This document shows, one piece after another, positions 46,569 through 55,064 of a stretch of 64,000 bases of DNA. The notes below the pieces were generated by a model. It was not told where the DNA came from. It ran no database searches and saw nothing but the letters and a program-made list of their open reading frames with translations. The DNA comes from Saccharospirillum alexandrii. GTDB taxonomy: Bacteria > Pseudomonadota > Gammaproteobacteria > Pseudomonadales > Natronospirillaceae. The position numbers were made by a program, and so were the translations under genes. The stretch is taken from contig NZ_RCIP01000001.1 of NCBI RefSeq assembly GCF_004000275.1, positions 1,691,996-1,755,995 of the forward strand, read 5' to 3'. Every line of letters starts with the position of its first letter. Positions within the stretch are counted from its first letter, which is position 1.

Positions 46569-47192
46569 TCAGAGCTTGTCAGAGTTGGTACCCAGGTAGT
46601 TAGCAACGCCGTCGGGCGTGTTAACCATGCCTTCGTCGCCTTTCTGCCAGCCGGCCGGGCAAACATGACCGTTCTCTTCAAAGAACTGCAGTGCTTCAAC
46701 CACGCGAACCAGCTCGTCGATGTTGCGGCCAATCGGCTCATCGTTCATGTGCTGGGCACGAACCACGCCCTGCTTGTCGATCACGAACGAGGCACGGAAG
46801 GCTACGCCCGGCGGGTAATAGCTGTCGCCGCCTTCAGACTCAACGCCATAGGCCTTGGTGATGCTGTGGTCCATATCGCCAACCATGGTGTAACGCACCG
46901 GGCCAATACCGCCTTCATTGACTGGCGTGTTGCGCCAGGCGTTGTGTGTGAAATGCGAGTCGATCGATACGGAAATGACTTCAACACCCATGTCTTTCAG
47001 CTTCTCAACACGCTTGTCCAGCGCGATCAGCTCTGAAGGACATACAAAGGTGAAGTCCAGCGGGTAAAAGAAAACCAGCGCATAGCGTCCTTCGATGGAC
47101 TGGCTCAAGCTGAAGTTGTCAACGATTTCGCCGTTGCCTTTAACCGCCGGTGCGGTGAAATCAGGGGCCTTGCGACCCAGTAATACGCTCAT
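46569..47192 (-). CDS. Typical 2-Cys peroxiredoxin (AhpC/TSA)
   Basis: 207 residues. Peroxidatic C51 lies in FYPLDFTFVCPSEL and resolving cysteine ~178 in HVCPAGWQKG. Reduces hydrogen peroxide and organic hydroperoxides, in this subgroup usually with thioredoxin. Nearby trxA fits this. No OxyR site was identified. It is longer at the C-terminus than enteric AhpC and closer to the Prx1/TSA branch. Confidence 0.92.
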   Translation of the reverse strand: MSVLLGRKAPDFTAPAVKGNGEIVDNFSLSQSIEGRYALVFFYPLDFTFVCPSELIALDKRVEKLKDMGVEVISVSIDSHFTHNAWRNTPVNEGGIGPVRYTMVGDMDHSITKAYGVESEGGDSYYPPGVAFRASFVIDKQGVVRAQHMNDEPIGRNIDELVRVVEALQFFEENGHVCPAGWQKGDEGMVNTPDGVANYLGTNSDKL

Positions 47193-47394
47193 GAAATCTC
47201 CTTGAGAAGGTTGATGGATACAGGGTTATGAAATAACAGGCGCCACTGCCCTGAGCCCGGACCGCCAGAAACAGCATGTCGCGGCGCCACAGTCTACCAA
47301 GTTAATGGTTACGCATTACAGTTCAGGGAGTGTTCGATTTGCGACACCGGCACACAGGCCCGGCCGCTCGACAATTGCCTTTGCGGGTATGATT

Positions 47395-47432
47395 AGGGCA
47401 CAGCGGGCCATTTCAATGGCCCGCTGTGCCCT
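47395..47432. terminator. Long perfect hairpin after ybbP
   Basis: A stem of about 18 bp with a 2-nt loop, 11 bp after the minus-strand ybbP stop. No T-tract on either side, so its function as terminator is unproven. Confidence 0.5.
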
Positions 47433-47442
47433 AGAGCCAAAC

Positions 47443-49983
47443 TTAAACGCTTCTGAGCACCACCATGGGCGGCACCTTGATCACCCGCCGGGTCGAGACA
47501 ACCCCGATCACACCGATGACCACGCCCCCGAGCACCGGGCCTGTTACCCAGAGCAAGGGATGCGGCGTCCAGCTCAGGTTCAGCATTTCCGTCTGGAAAT
47601 AAGCCAGGGCAAGTTCCGCACCGAGCGCACCCAGCAAGCCCGCCAGCGCGCCAAGCGAGGCAAACTCGATCCAGAGACCGCCCCGCACCAGCGCAGCCCG
47701 GGCACCCAGGGTGCGCAGAATGGCGCTTTCGACCAGGCGCACATCAAGCGTCGCCTGAACACTGGCGAGTAGCACAATAAAACCGGCCACCAGTACCAGC
47801 CCCAGAATAAACTCAACGGCCACCGTCACCTGGCCAACAATGTCCTGGATCTGCCTGATGATGGCATCGACCTCAATCACGCTGACGGTCGGATGCTGGC
47901 GCAGCAGCTCGGCCAACAAGGGCTTCTGATCGGCATCCAGATAGAAGCTGGTAATGTAGGCCGCACCGGCACCGTCCAGAATGGGGCCACTGAATATCAC
48001 ATAGAAATTCGGTGCCAGGCTGTCCCATTGCACGGAGCGTATGCTCTTAACCGTGACGTTTACCTGCTGCCCTCCGATGGTGAACGTCAGCGCATCGCCC
48101 AGCCCAACCTCCAGCTGCTCGGCGAATTCCTGCTCTACCGAGATCAGATTGCGCTCGGCATCACCCGGCTCCCACCAGTCACCTTCTACGACGGCATTAT
48201 CGTCTGCCAGAGTGTCGGACCAGGTAAGGTTCAGTTCGCGCCGGAAATCGTCACCACTGGGTTGCAACCGGTCCAGCCGGTCAGTGAGGGCTTCATCATT
48301 CACCTCGGTCAGCCGGCCCCTAATCATCGGATACAGCGGCTCGCGCTGTACGTCATTGGCATCCAGAATGCCCTGAAAGCCGTCGATTTCGTCTTCAAAG
48401 ATATTGAACGCAAAATTATTGGGGGCGCCTTCCGGCAATTGCTGCTGCCACTCGCCGATCAGCGAAGAGCGCAGCAAGGTCAGAATGAACAACAGCATCA
48501 GCGCAATCGAAAACACCATGATCTGAAACGCATTCTGCCTACTGTGGCGCTGCAGGTTAGAAAGGCCAAGCCGCCAAGTCGTGCCCAGCCGACTGCCATA
48601 ACGCCGCACCACCCGAATCAGTACAGCGGCCATCAACGAAACGCCCGCCAGGGCAATAAGCCCGCCGCCCAACAGAGCCGCGGTCAGCAGCACATCACCG
48701 CTGTAAAACCAGACCAGCCCAACCACCGCAACAGCGCCAATGGCCACCACCACGCGCTGGCTTAGGGTGCCGCCTTCGAGTTCCGAACGCAGCACCTTGG
48801 CCGGGGGGACCTGACGCAACACCCAAACCGGCGGAAACGCAAAAGCCATCAGGCAGACCAGACCGGTCAGCAGACCGATCCAGAGCGGGCGCCAGCCCGC
48901 TGGCTCAAGCTCCCGTGGCAGAAGGCCAGAGGCCAGTTCCAGAAAGGCCCAGTGCAGCACCCAGCCCACTACCAGGCCGGCGAACACGGTAATCACACCC
49001 AGAATCAGCAGATTACCGGCATACAACCGGGCAATGGCATTGGGGGTCAGCCCCAGAGTTTTAAGCAAGGCGACATGGCTCAACTGACGACTGGCGTAGC
49101 GCCGTGACGCCAGCGCCAGGGCTACCCCGGCCAGCATCACGCCGAGCGAGCCAGCCAGCAACAGAAAACTCTCGGCTCGGTCCAGCGCCGACGTCACCCC
49201 TTCGTTGGCGTCCCGAACATCGGCCCAGCGGTACTCCGGGCGCAAGCCGTCTTCAACCTGAGCCTTAAAGGGCTCCACATCCCCGCCGAGCAACAAGCGG
49301 TACCGGGCACGACTGCCCAGCTGCACGGCTCCGGTTTGTTCCACATCGGCCGTATTGATCATCACCCGGGGGTTAAAATCGAAAAAGGAGCCGGCTTCAT
49401 CCGGTTCGGTGATCAGCGCTGCAGTAACCCGTAAATTGGCATCACCGACGCCGATGGTGTCGCCAATGTCGACACCCAACGACAGAAACAGCCGTGAAAT
49501 AATCCAGGCCTCGCCGGGCGGCGGACCTGTCTGCACAGAACGCCCCTCGCCAAAAGGCTGGTCAGCGATCACTAACTCGCCCTTCAACGGATACTCGGGC
49601 GATACGGCCTTAACGGCACTCAGCTGCAACGCATCGTTGTTGCCAAACGACATGGCCTGAAAGGTGACAATATCTGCCGTCGCAAGCCCCGCAGACTCGG
49701 CTTGCTGCCGCAGTTCTGCAGAAATGGGAATGGCACTGCGGCTGCGAATCTGAGCATCAGCCGCCAGCAGCGAGCCCGCTTCGTCCTGAATGGAATTGCG
49801 GATACGGTCAGAAAACAGGCCAATGCTGGTGACCGTGGTAACCGCCACCATCAGCGCGGCGATCAGAATGTTCAGCTCACCACTGCGCCAGTCACGCCAC
49901 AACAATTTGAGCGCCAGTGATCGCGCCGATCGGCTCTGGCTCGCACCCGATTCAAGTGCGTCGGATTTCACAGACAAGGTCAT
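47443..49983 (-). CDS. ybbP: FtsX-family ABC permease YbbP
   Basis: 846 residues: N-terminal membrane helix after ALKLLWRDWRSGELNILIAALMVAVTTV, a large periplasmic domain, three helices (~255-400), a second set (~420-500), another periplasmic part (~505-700) and three C-terminal helices. This double FtsX arrangement is the YbbP/YknZ-like family. ATGA overlap with ybbA shows a permease-ATPase pair. The transported or released molecule is unknown; in E. coli the pair sits beside tesA, as here. Confidence 0.88.
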   Translation of the reverse strand: MTLSVKSDALESGASQSRSARSLALKLLWRDWRSGELNILIAALMVAVTTVTSIGLFSDRIRNSIQDEAGSLLAADAQIRSRSAIPISAELRQQAESAGLATADIVTFQAMSFGNNDALQLSAVKAVSPEYPLKGELVIADQPFGEGRSVQTGPPPGEAWIISRLFLSLGVDIGDTIGVGDANLRVTAALITEPDEAGSFFDFNPRVMINTADVEQTGAVQLGSRARYRLLLGGDVEPFKAQVEDGLRPEYRWADVRDANEGVTSALDRAESFLLLAGSLGVMLAGVALALASRRYASRQLSHVALLKTLGLTPNAIARLYAGNLLILGVITVFAGLVVGWVLHWAFLELASGLLPRELEPAGWRPLWIGLLTGLVCLMAFAFPPVWVLRQVPPAKVLRSELEGGTLSQRVVVAIGAVAVVGLVWFYSGDVLLTAALLGGGLIALAGVSLMAAVLIRVVRRYGSRLGTTWRLGLSNLQRHSRQNAFQIMVFSIALMLLFILTLLRSSLIGEWQQQLPEGAPNNFAFNIFEDEIDGFQGILDANDVQREPLYPMIRGRLTEVNDEALTDRLDRLQPSGDDFRRELNLTWSDTLADDNAVVEGDWWEPGDAERNLISVEQEFAEQLEVGLGDALTFTIGGQQVNVTVKSIRSVQWDSLAPNFYVIFSGPILDGAGAAYITSFYLDADQKPLLAELLRQHPTVSVIEVDAIIRQIQDIVGQVTVAVEFILGLVLVAGFIVLLASVQATLDVRLVESAILRTLGARAALVRGGLWIEFASLGALAGLLGALGAELALAYFQTEMLNLSWTPHPLLWVTGPVLGGVVIGVIGVVSTRRVIKVPPMVVLRSV

Positions 49984-50672
49984 GCCAGCGCCACCTCACG
50001 CAGGGTGCCGTCTTCCATTTCCAACTGCCGGTCACAACGGGCCGCCAGTTTCGGATCGTGAGTGACCAGCACCAGGGTGGTACCGCTCTCACGGTTCAGG
50101 GAAAACAGCAGATCAGCCACTTTTTCACCGGTACGGCTGTCGAGATTACCGGTAGGTTCGTCGGCAAACAGGATAGGCGCCTCGCTGGCAAAGGCTCGCG
50201 CCACCGCCACCCGTTGCTGCTCCCCGCCACTCAATTGGAGTGGGTAATGCGTTGCCCGGCCCGCCAGGCCGACCCGTTCCAGCCACTGGGCGGCCCGAAC
50301 CTGAGGTTCTTTCGCACCCTTTACTTCCAGCGGCAGCATGACGTTTTCGAGTGCGGTCAAACTCGGCAACAGTTGAAAATTCTGGAACACGAAACCCACT
50401 TGTTTGCCACGCAATAGGGCTCTCTGCTCTTCGTCCAGCGCCGTAATCTCGGTGCCTGCGAGGAAAACTTCGCCGCTACTGGGCCGGTCGAGACCCGCCA
50501 GCATACCGAGCAGGGTAGACTTGCCGGAACCCGATACGCCGACAATGGCAACGCTCTCGCCCGCGTAAATCGCCATGTCGATCCCCTTCAGGATGACCAG
50601 GGCCCCTTCCCCGCTGGTGACTTCCTGTTTAAGCTTTCGGGTCTCAATCATAATCGTGGACGTATCATTCAT
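49980..50672 (-). CDS. ybbA: ABC ATPase YbbA
   Basis: 230 residues, MacB/LolD class. Walker A is GVSGSGKST, signature [15 protein letters not shown], Walker [14 protein letters not shown]-loop VTHDPKLA. The listed ATG (MNDTST) overlaps the divergent tesA ATG; an internal ATG at 50651 (MIETRKL) is equally plausible and would separate the two genes by 19 bp. Works with YbbP. Confidence 0.9.
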   Translation of the reverse strand: MNDTSTIMIETRKLKQEVTSGEGALVILKGIDMAIYAGESVAIVGVSGSGKSTLLGMLAGLDRPSSGEVFLAGTEITALDEEQRALLRGKQVGFVFQNFQLLPSLTALENVMLPLEVKGAKEPQVRAAQWLERVGLAGRATHYPLQLSGGEQQRVAVARAFASEAPILFADEPTGNLDSRTGEKVADLLFSLNRESGTTLVLVTHDPKLAARCDRQLEMEDGTLREVALA

Positions 50673-51327
50673 GCTGTTTGAGTCTCTTCTGAGTATTCAA
50701 TGGTTACGCCATAAGGCGACTCGACTGCTGGCTCTGGCGGCGGTCAGTGTTCTGGCTACGGTTCAGGCAAATACCCTGCTGGTCATGGGAGACAGCCTCA
50801 GCGCCGGCTATGGCATGCCACCGGAAGCCACCTGGGTGACCCTGCTGGAGCAACAACTCAATCAGGGCGACGCAGACTATAGCGTCATCAATGCCAGCAT
50901 CAGTGGTGAAACCTCCCGGGGCGGCCTGGAGCGCCTGCCCGCCCTGCTGGATCAGTATGAACCGGATATCATGATTCTGGAGCTCGGCGCCAACGATGGC
51001 CTGCGTGGCTTCCAGATTCCGCAAATCAGCCGCAACCTGAGCGAGATGATCGACATGGCCCAGCAATCCGGCGCCAGGGTCATCCTGTTAGGGATACGCT
51101 TGCCCCCCAACTTCGGTTCTCGCTACACCGAGCCCTTTTTTGAACAGTACGCCACCCTGGCTGACGAACACGAGGTGCTTTACCTGCCTTTTATGCTGGA
51201 AGGCGTGGCCCAGTACCGCGAGTTAATGCAGGAAGACGGCTTGCACCCTACCGATGAAGCCCAACCGATCATTCTGGATAATGTATGGCCGCTGGTGCAG
51301 GAAGCCCTGGGCCAGACGTCATCTTGA
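50671..51327 (+). CDS. tesA: Periplasmic SGNH arylesterase / thioesterase I
   Basis: 218 residues from ATG 50671. Signal peptide [19 protein letters not shown]...TVQA (~33 residues). SGNH blocks are GDSLSAGYGM (Ser), SISGETSRGG (Gly), LELGANDGLRG (Asn) and DGLHPTDEAQ (Asp-His). Hydrolyses acyl-CoA-type thioesters and aryl esters in the periplasm. A much longer upstream frame inside ybbA is not credible. Divergent tesA/ybbA-ybbP matches E. coli. Confidence 0.92.
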   Translation: MLFESLLSIQWLRHKATRLLALAAVSVLATVQANTLLVMGDSLSAGYGMPPEATWVTLLEQQLNQGDADYSVINASISGETSRGGLERLPALLDQYEPDIMILELGANDGLRGFQIPQISRNLSEMIDMAQQSGARVILLGIRLPPNFGSRYTEPFFEQYATLADEHEVLYLPFMLEGVAQYRELMQEDGLHPTDEAQPIILDNVWPLVQEALGQTSS

Positions 51328-51339
51328 CGTAAAGATTAC

Positions 51340-51598
51340 AACTCAAGTTTCGGTGTTCGCATGGGAGACTAGCACTGGGTGCCGGGTATGCCTCTGTGGG
51401 GAAGTCCGCAGCAGGGACTAAAACGCCTGGAGCGTTTTAGCAGGAGCGGAGCGAGCCCGGAGGGTGAATCCCATGGATGGGATTCATATCATGCGGCCTA
51501 GGCTCCATGGACGGATTTACGCCGACCCCACAGAGGCATACCCGGTAGCCGGTGCGGGCCAACACCTCAGAGCTGAGCCGAACTCCGAAACTTGAGTT
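51340..51598 (+). repeat. Structured dispersed repeat, copy D (long form with outer shell)
   Basis: The most complete copy. An outer terminal inverted repeat AACTCAAGTTTCGG (51340-51353) and its complement (51585-51598) enclose the arm stem (~51375-51401 and ~51526-51550), which in turn encloses the conserved core and hairpins. Lies between convergent tesA and folK. Confidence 0.88.
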
Positions 51599-51652
51599 AC
51601 GAGTGACGCTCAAGCGGCGAATTGTTCGGGAGGGCTACTTCGGTGTGATCAG

Positions 51653-52192
51653 TCAAGACAGCACTCGACCCCGCCATTCAAACGGCACAGCCCAGAGCTT
51701 TTGCTTCTCTTTCGGGTAGTTTGCCCACAATTGGGCGTAAGTCAGGTCAGAGCCCGGCATCCGGGTATCCGGGAGAATATCGGCCATGGGTTTTAGTACG
51801 AACGCATTACGCCCTGTTTCCCGGCGCGGCAACTCTATACCGTGGTGCTCTCCGACCAGGTCGCCGTAGGTCAGCACATCAATATCCAGGGTTCGCGGGC
51901 CAAACTTGGGGCCGTTGCGATAGCGACCATTGTCGTCCTCAATCTGCTTGAGGATCGGCCCGATGTCATCCAGCCCCAGTGTCGTTGTTATCAACACCAC
52001 CGAATTCAGGAAATTACTGCCATCAAAGCCAACCGACTCACTTTCGTAGACCGGGGAACACACCAACGCCCCGAAGGCATCGCTCAGGGCATCAAGTGCG
52101 TGGGTGATGTGCTGATAGCGATTGATGTTGCTGCCGAGGCTCAGGGCAACCGGTACGGGCGAGGCGCTGCTCGGGCTTGAGGAGTGAGTCAC
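51653..52192 (-). CDS. folK: Second FolK-like HPPK
   Basis: 179 residues: VALSLGSNINRYQHI, NGPKFGPRTLDIDVLTYG and IELPRRETGRNAFVLKPMADILP. The HPPK ATP/pterin motif is kept, but the loop RYRNGPKFG differs from the canonical copy at 23872-24366. It follows folB by one base, and the same folB-folK pairing occurs near tsaD in Pseudomonas. Whether it acts on the same pterin is uncertain. Confidence 0.85.
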   Translation of the reverse strand: MTHSSSPSSASPVPVALSLGSNINRYQHITHALDALSDAFGALVCSPVYESESVGFDGSNFLNSVVLITTTLGLDDIGPILKQIEDDNGRYRNGPKFGPRTLDIDVLTYGDLVGEHHGIELPRRETGRNAFVLKPMADILPDTRMPGSDLTYAQLWANYPKEKQKLWAVPFEWRGRVLS

Positions 52193-52193
52193 G

Positions 52194-52577
52194 TTAAAAA
52201 GTCCGTCTGATTTGAATGCCTACTCCGGCACAGTCTGCCACGGCACCGCGTTTATTGATGCGCACCTGGATGTCCCGGATGCCGGCGAATTCGTAAATCA
52301 GGGTGCACAATCGCTCTGCAAAGGTTTCTATCAACTCAAATGATTGCTCAGCGGCCCAGGCGCGAATGTGCTTGCTCAGGGCGTCGTAATCGAGCGCCTT
52401 GGCCAGGTCGTCGCTGGTGCCGGCAGGCCGGCAATCGAACGCCAGCGTCAGATCGAGCCAGAGCGTCTGGCGAATGGTTCGCTCCCATTCATAGGCGCCA
52501 ATCACCGTTTCAACCTGCAGGCCTTCAAGAAAAACCGTGTCCGATACCGGGTTTGCAACTGTCCTATTCTCAGCCAT
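52194..52577 (-). CDS. folB: Dihydroneopterin aldolase
   Basis: 127 residues from ATG 52577 (MAENRTV), chosen for its GGAGG 7 nt upstream. [40 protein letters not shown] and [12 protein letters not shown] are FolB signatures. Makes the pterin used by FolK. Its start lies in the last codons of tsaD (8-bp overlap). plsY, which separates these genes in Pseudomonas as I recall, is absent. Confidence 0.93.
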   Translation of the reverse strand: MAENRTVANPVSDTVFLEGLQVETVIGAYEWERTIRQTLWLDLTLAFDCRPAGTSDDLAKALDYDALSKHIRAWAAEQSFELIETFAERLCTLIYEFAGIRDIQVRINKRGAVADCAGVGIQIRRTF

Positions 52578-53601
52578 GCACAGCCTCCAGCTCATCCAGT
52601 GACCAGCGCGCCCGAATATCCAATGCCAGCGGACTGGTTTCGCCGGCCTTCAGCCGCTGCCAGCCCGCATAGGCGATCATGGCCCCGTTATCGGTACAAA
52701 ACTCAAGGCGCGGGTAGTAAAGCTTGCACCGGCGCTCGGTCGCCATCGCCTCCAGCTTTTCACGCAGCCGCCGGTTGGCGCTGACGCCCCCGGCGATAAC
52801 CAGCGACCGGTGCCCAGTCTCCTTGAGCGCGCGGCGGCATTTAATGGAGAGCGTATCAACCACGGCTTCCTGGAAGCCGGCGGCTATATCGGCCATTATC
52901 TGGGGTGGCACGGCTTCTTCAACTGCATGAGTCGCCACGGTGTTACGCACCGCCGTTTTCAGACCCGAGAAGCTGAAATCCATACCCGGCCGGTCGACCA
53001 TGGGGCGTGGAAATTCGAACACACCCGGTGTGCCGCTATCCGCCAGCTTGCTGAGCAAGGGCCCGCCTGGGTAAGGCAAGCCCATCATTTTGGCGGTTTT
53101 GTCGAAGGCTTCTCCGGCAGCATCGTCCAGGGTTTCGCCCAGAATGCGGTATTCGCCAACGCCGCGTACATCCACCAGCAAGGTATGGCCACCGCTGACC
53201 AGCAGGGCAACAAACGGAAACGGCGGTGCATTGGGTTCCAGCATCGGCGCCAGCAGATGCCCTTCCATATGGTGCACACCCAGTGCGGGCACCTCCCAGG
53301 TCCATGCCAGCGACCGCGCGAGGGCGGCACCCACCATCAAGGCACCCACCAGACCAGGCCCTGAGGTATAGGCAACGCCGTCAACGGCCCCCATGGGCAA
53401 ACCCGCCTGATCAAAGGTATGCCGAATCAGCGGCACCAGCTTGCGAATATGATCCCGCGAGGCCAGTTCAGGCACCACACCGCCAAATTCAGCGTGCATC
53501 TTCACCTGGCTGAACAGCGTATGAGCTAGCAAACCCTGTTCAGAATCGTACAGGGCGACGCCGGTCTCATCGCAAGAGGTTTCAATTCCCAGAACGCGCA
53601 T
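52570..53601 (-). CDS. tsaD: tRNA t6A37 threonylcarbamoyltransferase TsaD
   Basis: Transfers threonylcarbamoyl to A37 of ANN-decoding tRNAs with TsaB/TsaE. 343 residues, ASKHA fold: [31 protein letters not shown], the metal motif [12 protein letters not shown], and [12 protein letters not shown]. Divergent from rpsU, a very common arrangement in gammaproteobacteria, but here a repeat element intervenes. Confidence 0.96.
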   Translation of the reverse strand: MRVLGIETSCDETGVALYDSEQGLLAHTLFSQVKMHAEFGGVVPELASRDHIRKLVPLIRHTFDQAGLPMGAVDGVAYTSGPGLVGALMVGAALARSLAWTWEVPALGVHHMEGHLLAPMLEPNAPPFPFVALLVSGGHTLLVDVRGVGEYRILGETLDDAAGEAFDKTAKMMGLPYPGGPLLSKLADSGTPGVFEFPRPMVDRPGMDFSFSGLKTAVRNTVATHAVEEAVPPQIMADIAAGFQEAVVDTLSIKCRRALKETGHRSLVIAGGVSANRRLREKLEAMATERRCKLYYPRLEFCTDNGAMIAYAGWQRLKAGETSPLALDIRARWSLDELEAVHG

Positions 53602-53698
53602 TCGAACTCCCGATGAACGACGCTAGCGCGCTAATAAGCCATATCATCTACATTGACTGATATAGATGTGGACGGCGCCAGACAGGTCGTGACTGTTA

Positions 53699-53901
53699 GA
53701 CTCAAGTTGCGGGGCTCGCCAAATCAGTAAGCGACGGGTACCTGGGGCACCCCCGTGGGGTAGTCCGCAACATGGATGTTGCGGTCTAGGCCCGAAACGT
53801 CGGACCGCCATGGATAGATCTACGCCGACCCCACGGGGGTGTCCCAGGTGGCCGGCGCGGGCCCCTGCCACCGAACCGACCCGAATTCCGGAACTTGAAT
53901 G
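53699..53901 (+). repeat. Structured dispersed repeat, copy E (short form)
   Basis: Outer shell GACTCAAGTTGCGG / CCGGAACTTGA (diverged), arm stem 53737-53760 and ~53828-53852, core with GGGGTAGTCCG, hairpin GCAACATGGATGTTGC, CTAGG and CCATGGATAGATCTACGCC. No long insert. It is the only copy lying between two gene starts. Confidence 0.83.
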
Positions 53902-53975
53902 TCAAAGAGGCGGGAGTTTAAAGAATGCTGTGCCATAAAGGAAATCAGTCAACGCCGGTCAGAACGTCATAGGGC

Positions 53976-54004
53976 TTTACAGAGAGGGGCTCAGGCCGTA
54001 AAAT
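53976..54004 (+). promoter_or_regulatory. Sigma-70 promoter of rpsU
   Basis: TTTACA at 53976-53981, 17-bp spacer, TAAAAT at 53999-54004; start codon about 78 bp downstream. Confidence 0.6.
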
Positions 54005-54081
54005 CACGCGCCTCGAATTTGGGGGTTCTGCGACCGGAACCCGCTACGAGATGTCAAACCCACACTGAAAAGGTCTTTTTA

Positions 54082-54297
54082 ATGCCAGCAGTTAAAGTTA
54101 GAGAAAACGAGCCGTTCGACGTCGCTCTGCGCCGTTTCAAGCGTTCCTGTGAAAAAGCCGGTGTTTTGTCTGAAGTGCGTCGTCGTGAGCACTACGAAAA
54201 GCCGACCTGGGTTCGCAAGCGTAAAGCTGCCGCCGCGGTTAAGCGTCACGCCAAGAAATTGCAGCGTGAAAACAAGCGTCTGGTACGGCTGTACTAA
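54082..54297 (+). CDS. rpsU: 30S ribosomal protein S21
   Basis: 71 residues, [29 protein letters not shown] to [13 protein letters not shown], full-length and strongly basic. The frame is open further upstream but ATG 54082 gives the conserved N-terminus. First gene of the rpsU-dnaG-rpoD macromolecular synthesis cluster. Confidence 0.97.
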   Translation: MPAVKVRENEPFDVALRRFKRSCEKAGVLSEVRRREHYEKPTWVRKRKAAAAVKRHAKKLQRENKRLVRLY

Positions 54298-54399
54298 GAT
54301 TTCTGCACAGGGTTAGCGAGCAAATAACACTGTTTGCCCGTCCTGATGTTGCCGAAATATCGCTTTAGAAGTATCGCTTTAAAAGTGGGTTGACCTGAC

Positions 54400-54846
54400 A
54401 TGTCTGAGCTCAAGCAACAGATCACCGAAGCCATGAAAGACGCCATGCGTGCCAAAGATAAGGTACGTTTGGGTACGGTGCGGCTGATTCTGGCTGAGCT
54501 CAAACGCGTAGAGGTTGACGAGCGAGTAGACGTCGATGACGCCCGGGTTTTGGCGATTCTCGACAAGATGAACAAACAACGTCGCGATTCCATAGCGCAG
54601 TACGAGACTGCCGGACGCGATGATCTGGCCGCAATCGAGCGAGAAGAAATGGAGGTGATTGCCACGTTTCTCCCGGCGGCGCTCTCGGAAGCTGAAATCA
54701 ATGCCCTGATTGATACCGCCATCGCCGATACCGGCGCTGCGGGTATGCAAGACATGGGCAAGGTAATGGGGGTTCTGAAACCTCAATTACAAGGCCGCGC
54801 TGATATGGCCGCAGTAAGCAAACTGATCAAAGCCCGGCTGGGCTGA
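54400..54846 (+). CDS. yqeY: GatB/YqeY-domain protein
   Basis: 148 residues: LKQQITEAMKDAMRAKDKVRLGTVRLILAELKRVEVD, then QRRDSIAQYETAGRDDLAA and GKVMGVLKPQLQGRADMAAVSKLIK. The fold matches the tRNA-binding tail of GatB, but no amidotransferase domain is present. Its position between rpsU and dnaG is conserved in Pseudomonas. Cellular role not established to my knowledge. Confidence 0.92.
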   Translation: MSELKQQITEAMKDAMRAKDKVRLGTVRLILAELKRVEVDERVDVDDARVLAILDKMNKQRRDSIAQYETAGRDDLAAIEREEMEVIATFLPAALSEAEINALIDTAIADTGAAGMQDMGKVMGVLKPQLQGRADMAAVSKLIKARLG

Positions 54847-55064
54847 TCCCGGGGTTTCCCGACCCTGACTGGCGTCAACTGACCACCAGAAGCCCCCACT
54901 GAATTGGGCCTTTGAAGCGGTTAGCAAGTGATTACGACCGAAACAGACGGTTGCAACGCTACGCCAAGGCTGGACCTGAACCGGATCCACCACGCCTTCT
55001 GCTCGACCGGCAATGCCCGATATAATTGCCCGATACGCCGCATGCACATCCCTTTGAGGAACCT

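Noticed and set aside
47893-48765. 290-codon plus-strand ORF inside ybbP
   Set aside because: Antisense to a membrane-protein gene, rich in Gln/His/Arg as expected of a shadow frame, with no family features.
50575-50670. Longer N-terminus for tesA
   Set aside because: It would bury the signal peptide behind 32 residues that are antisense to ybbA.
53899-54081. Upstream extension of the rpsU frame
   Set aside because: S21 has a conserved short N-terminus starting MPAVKV; the extension crosses the predicted promoter.
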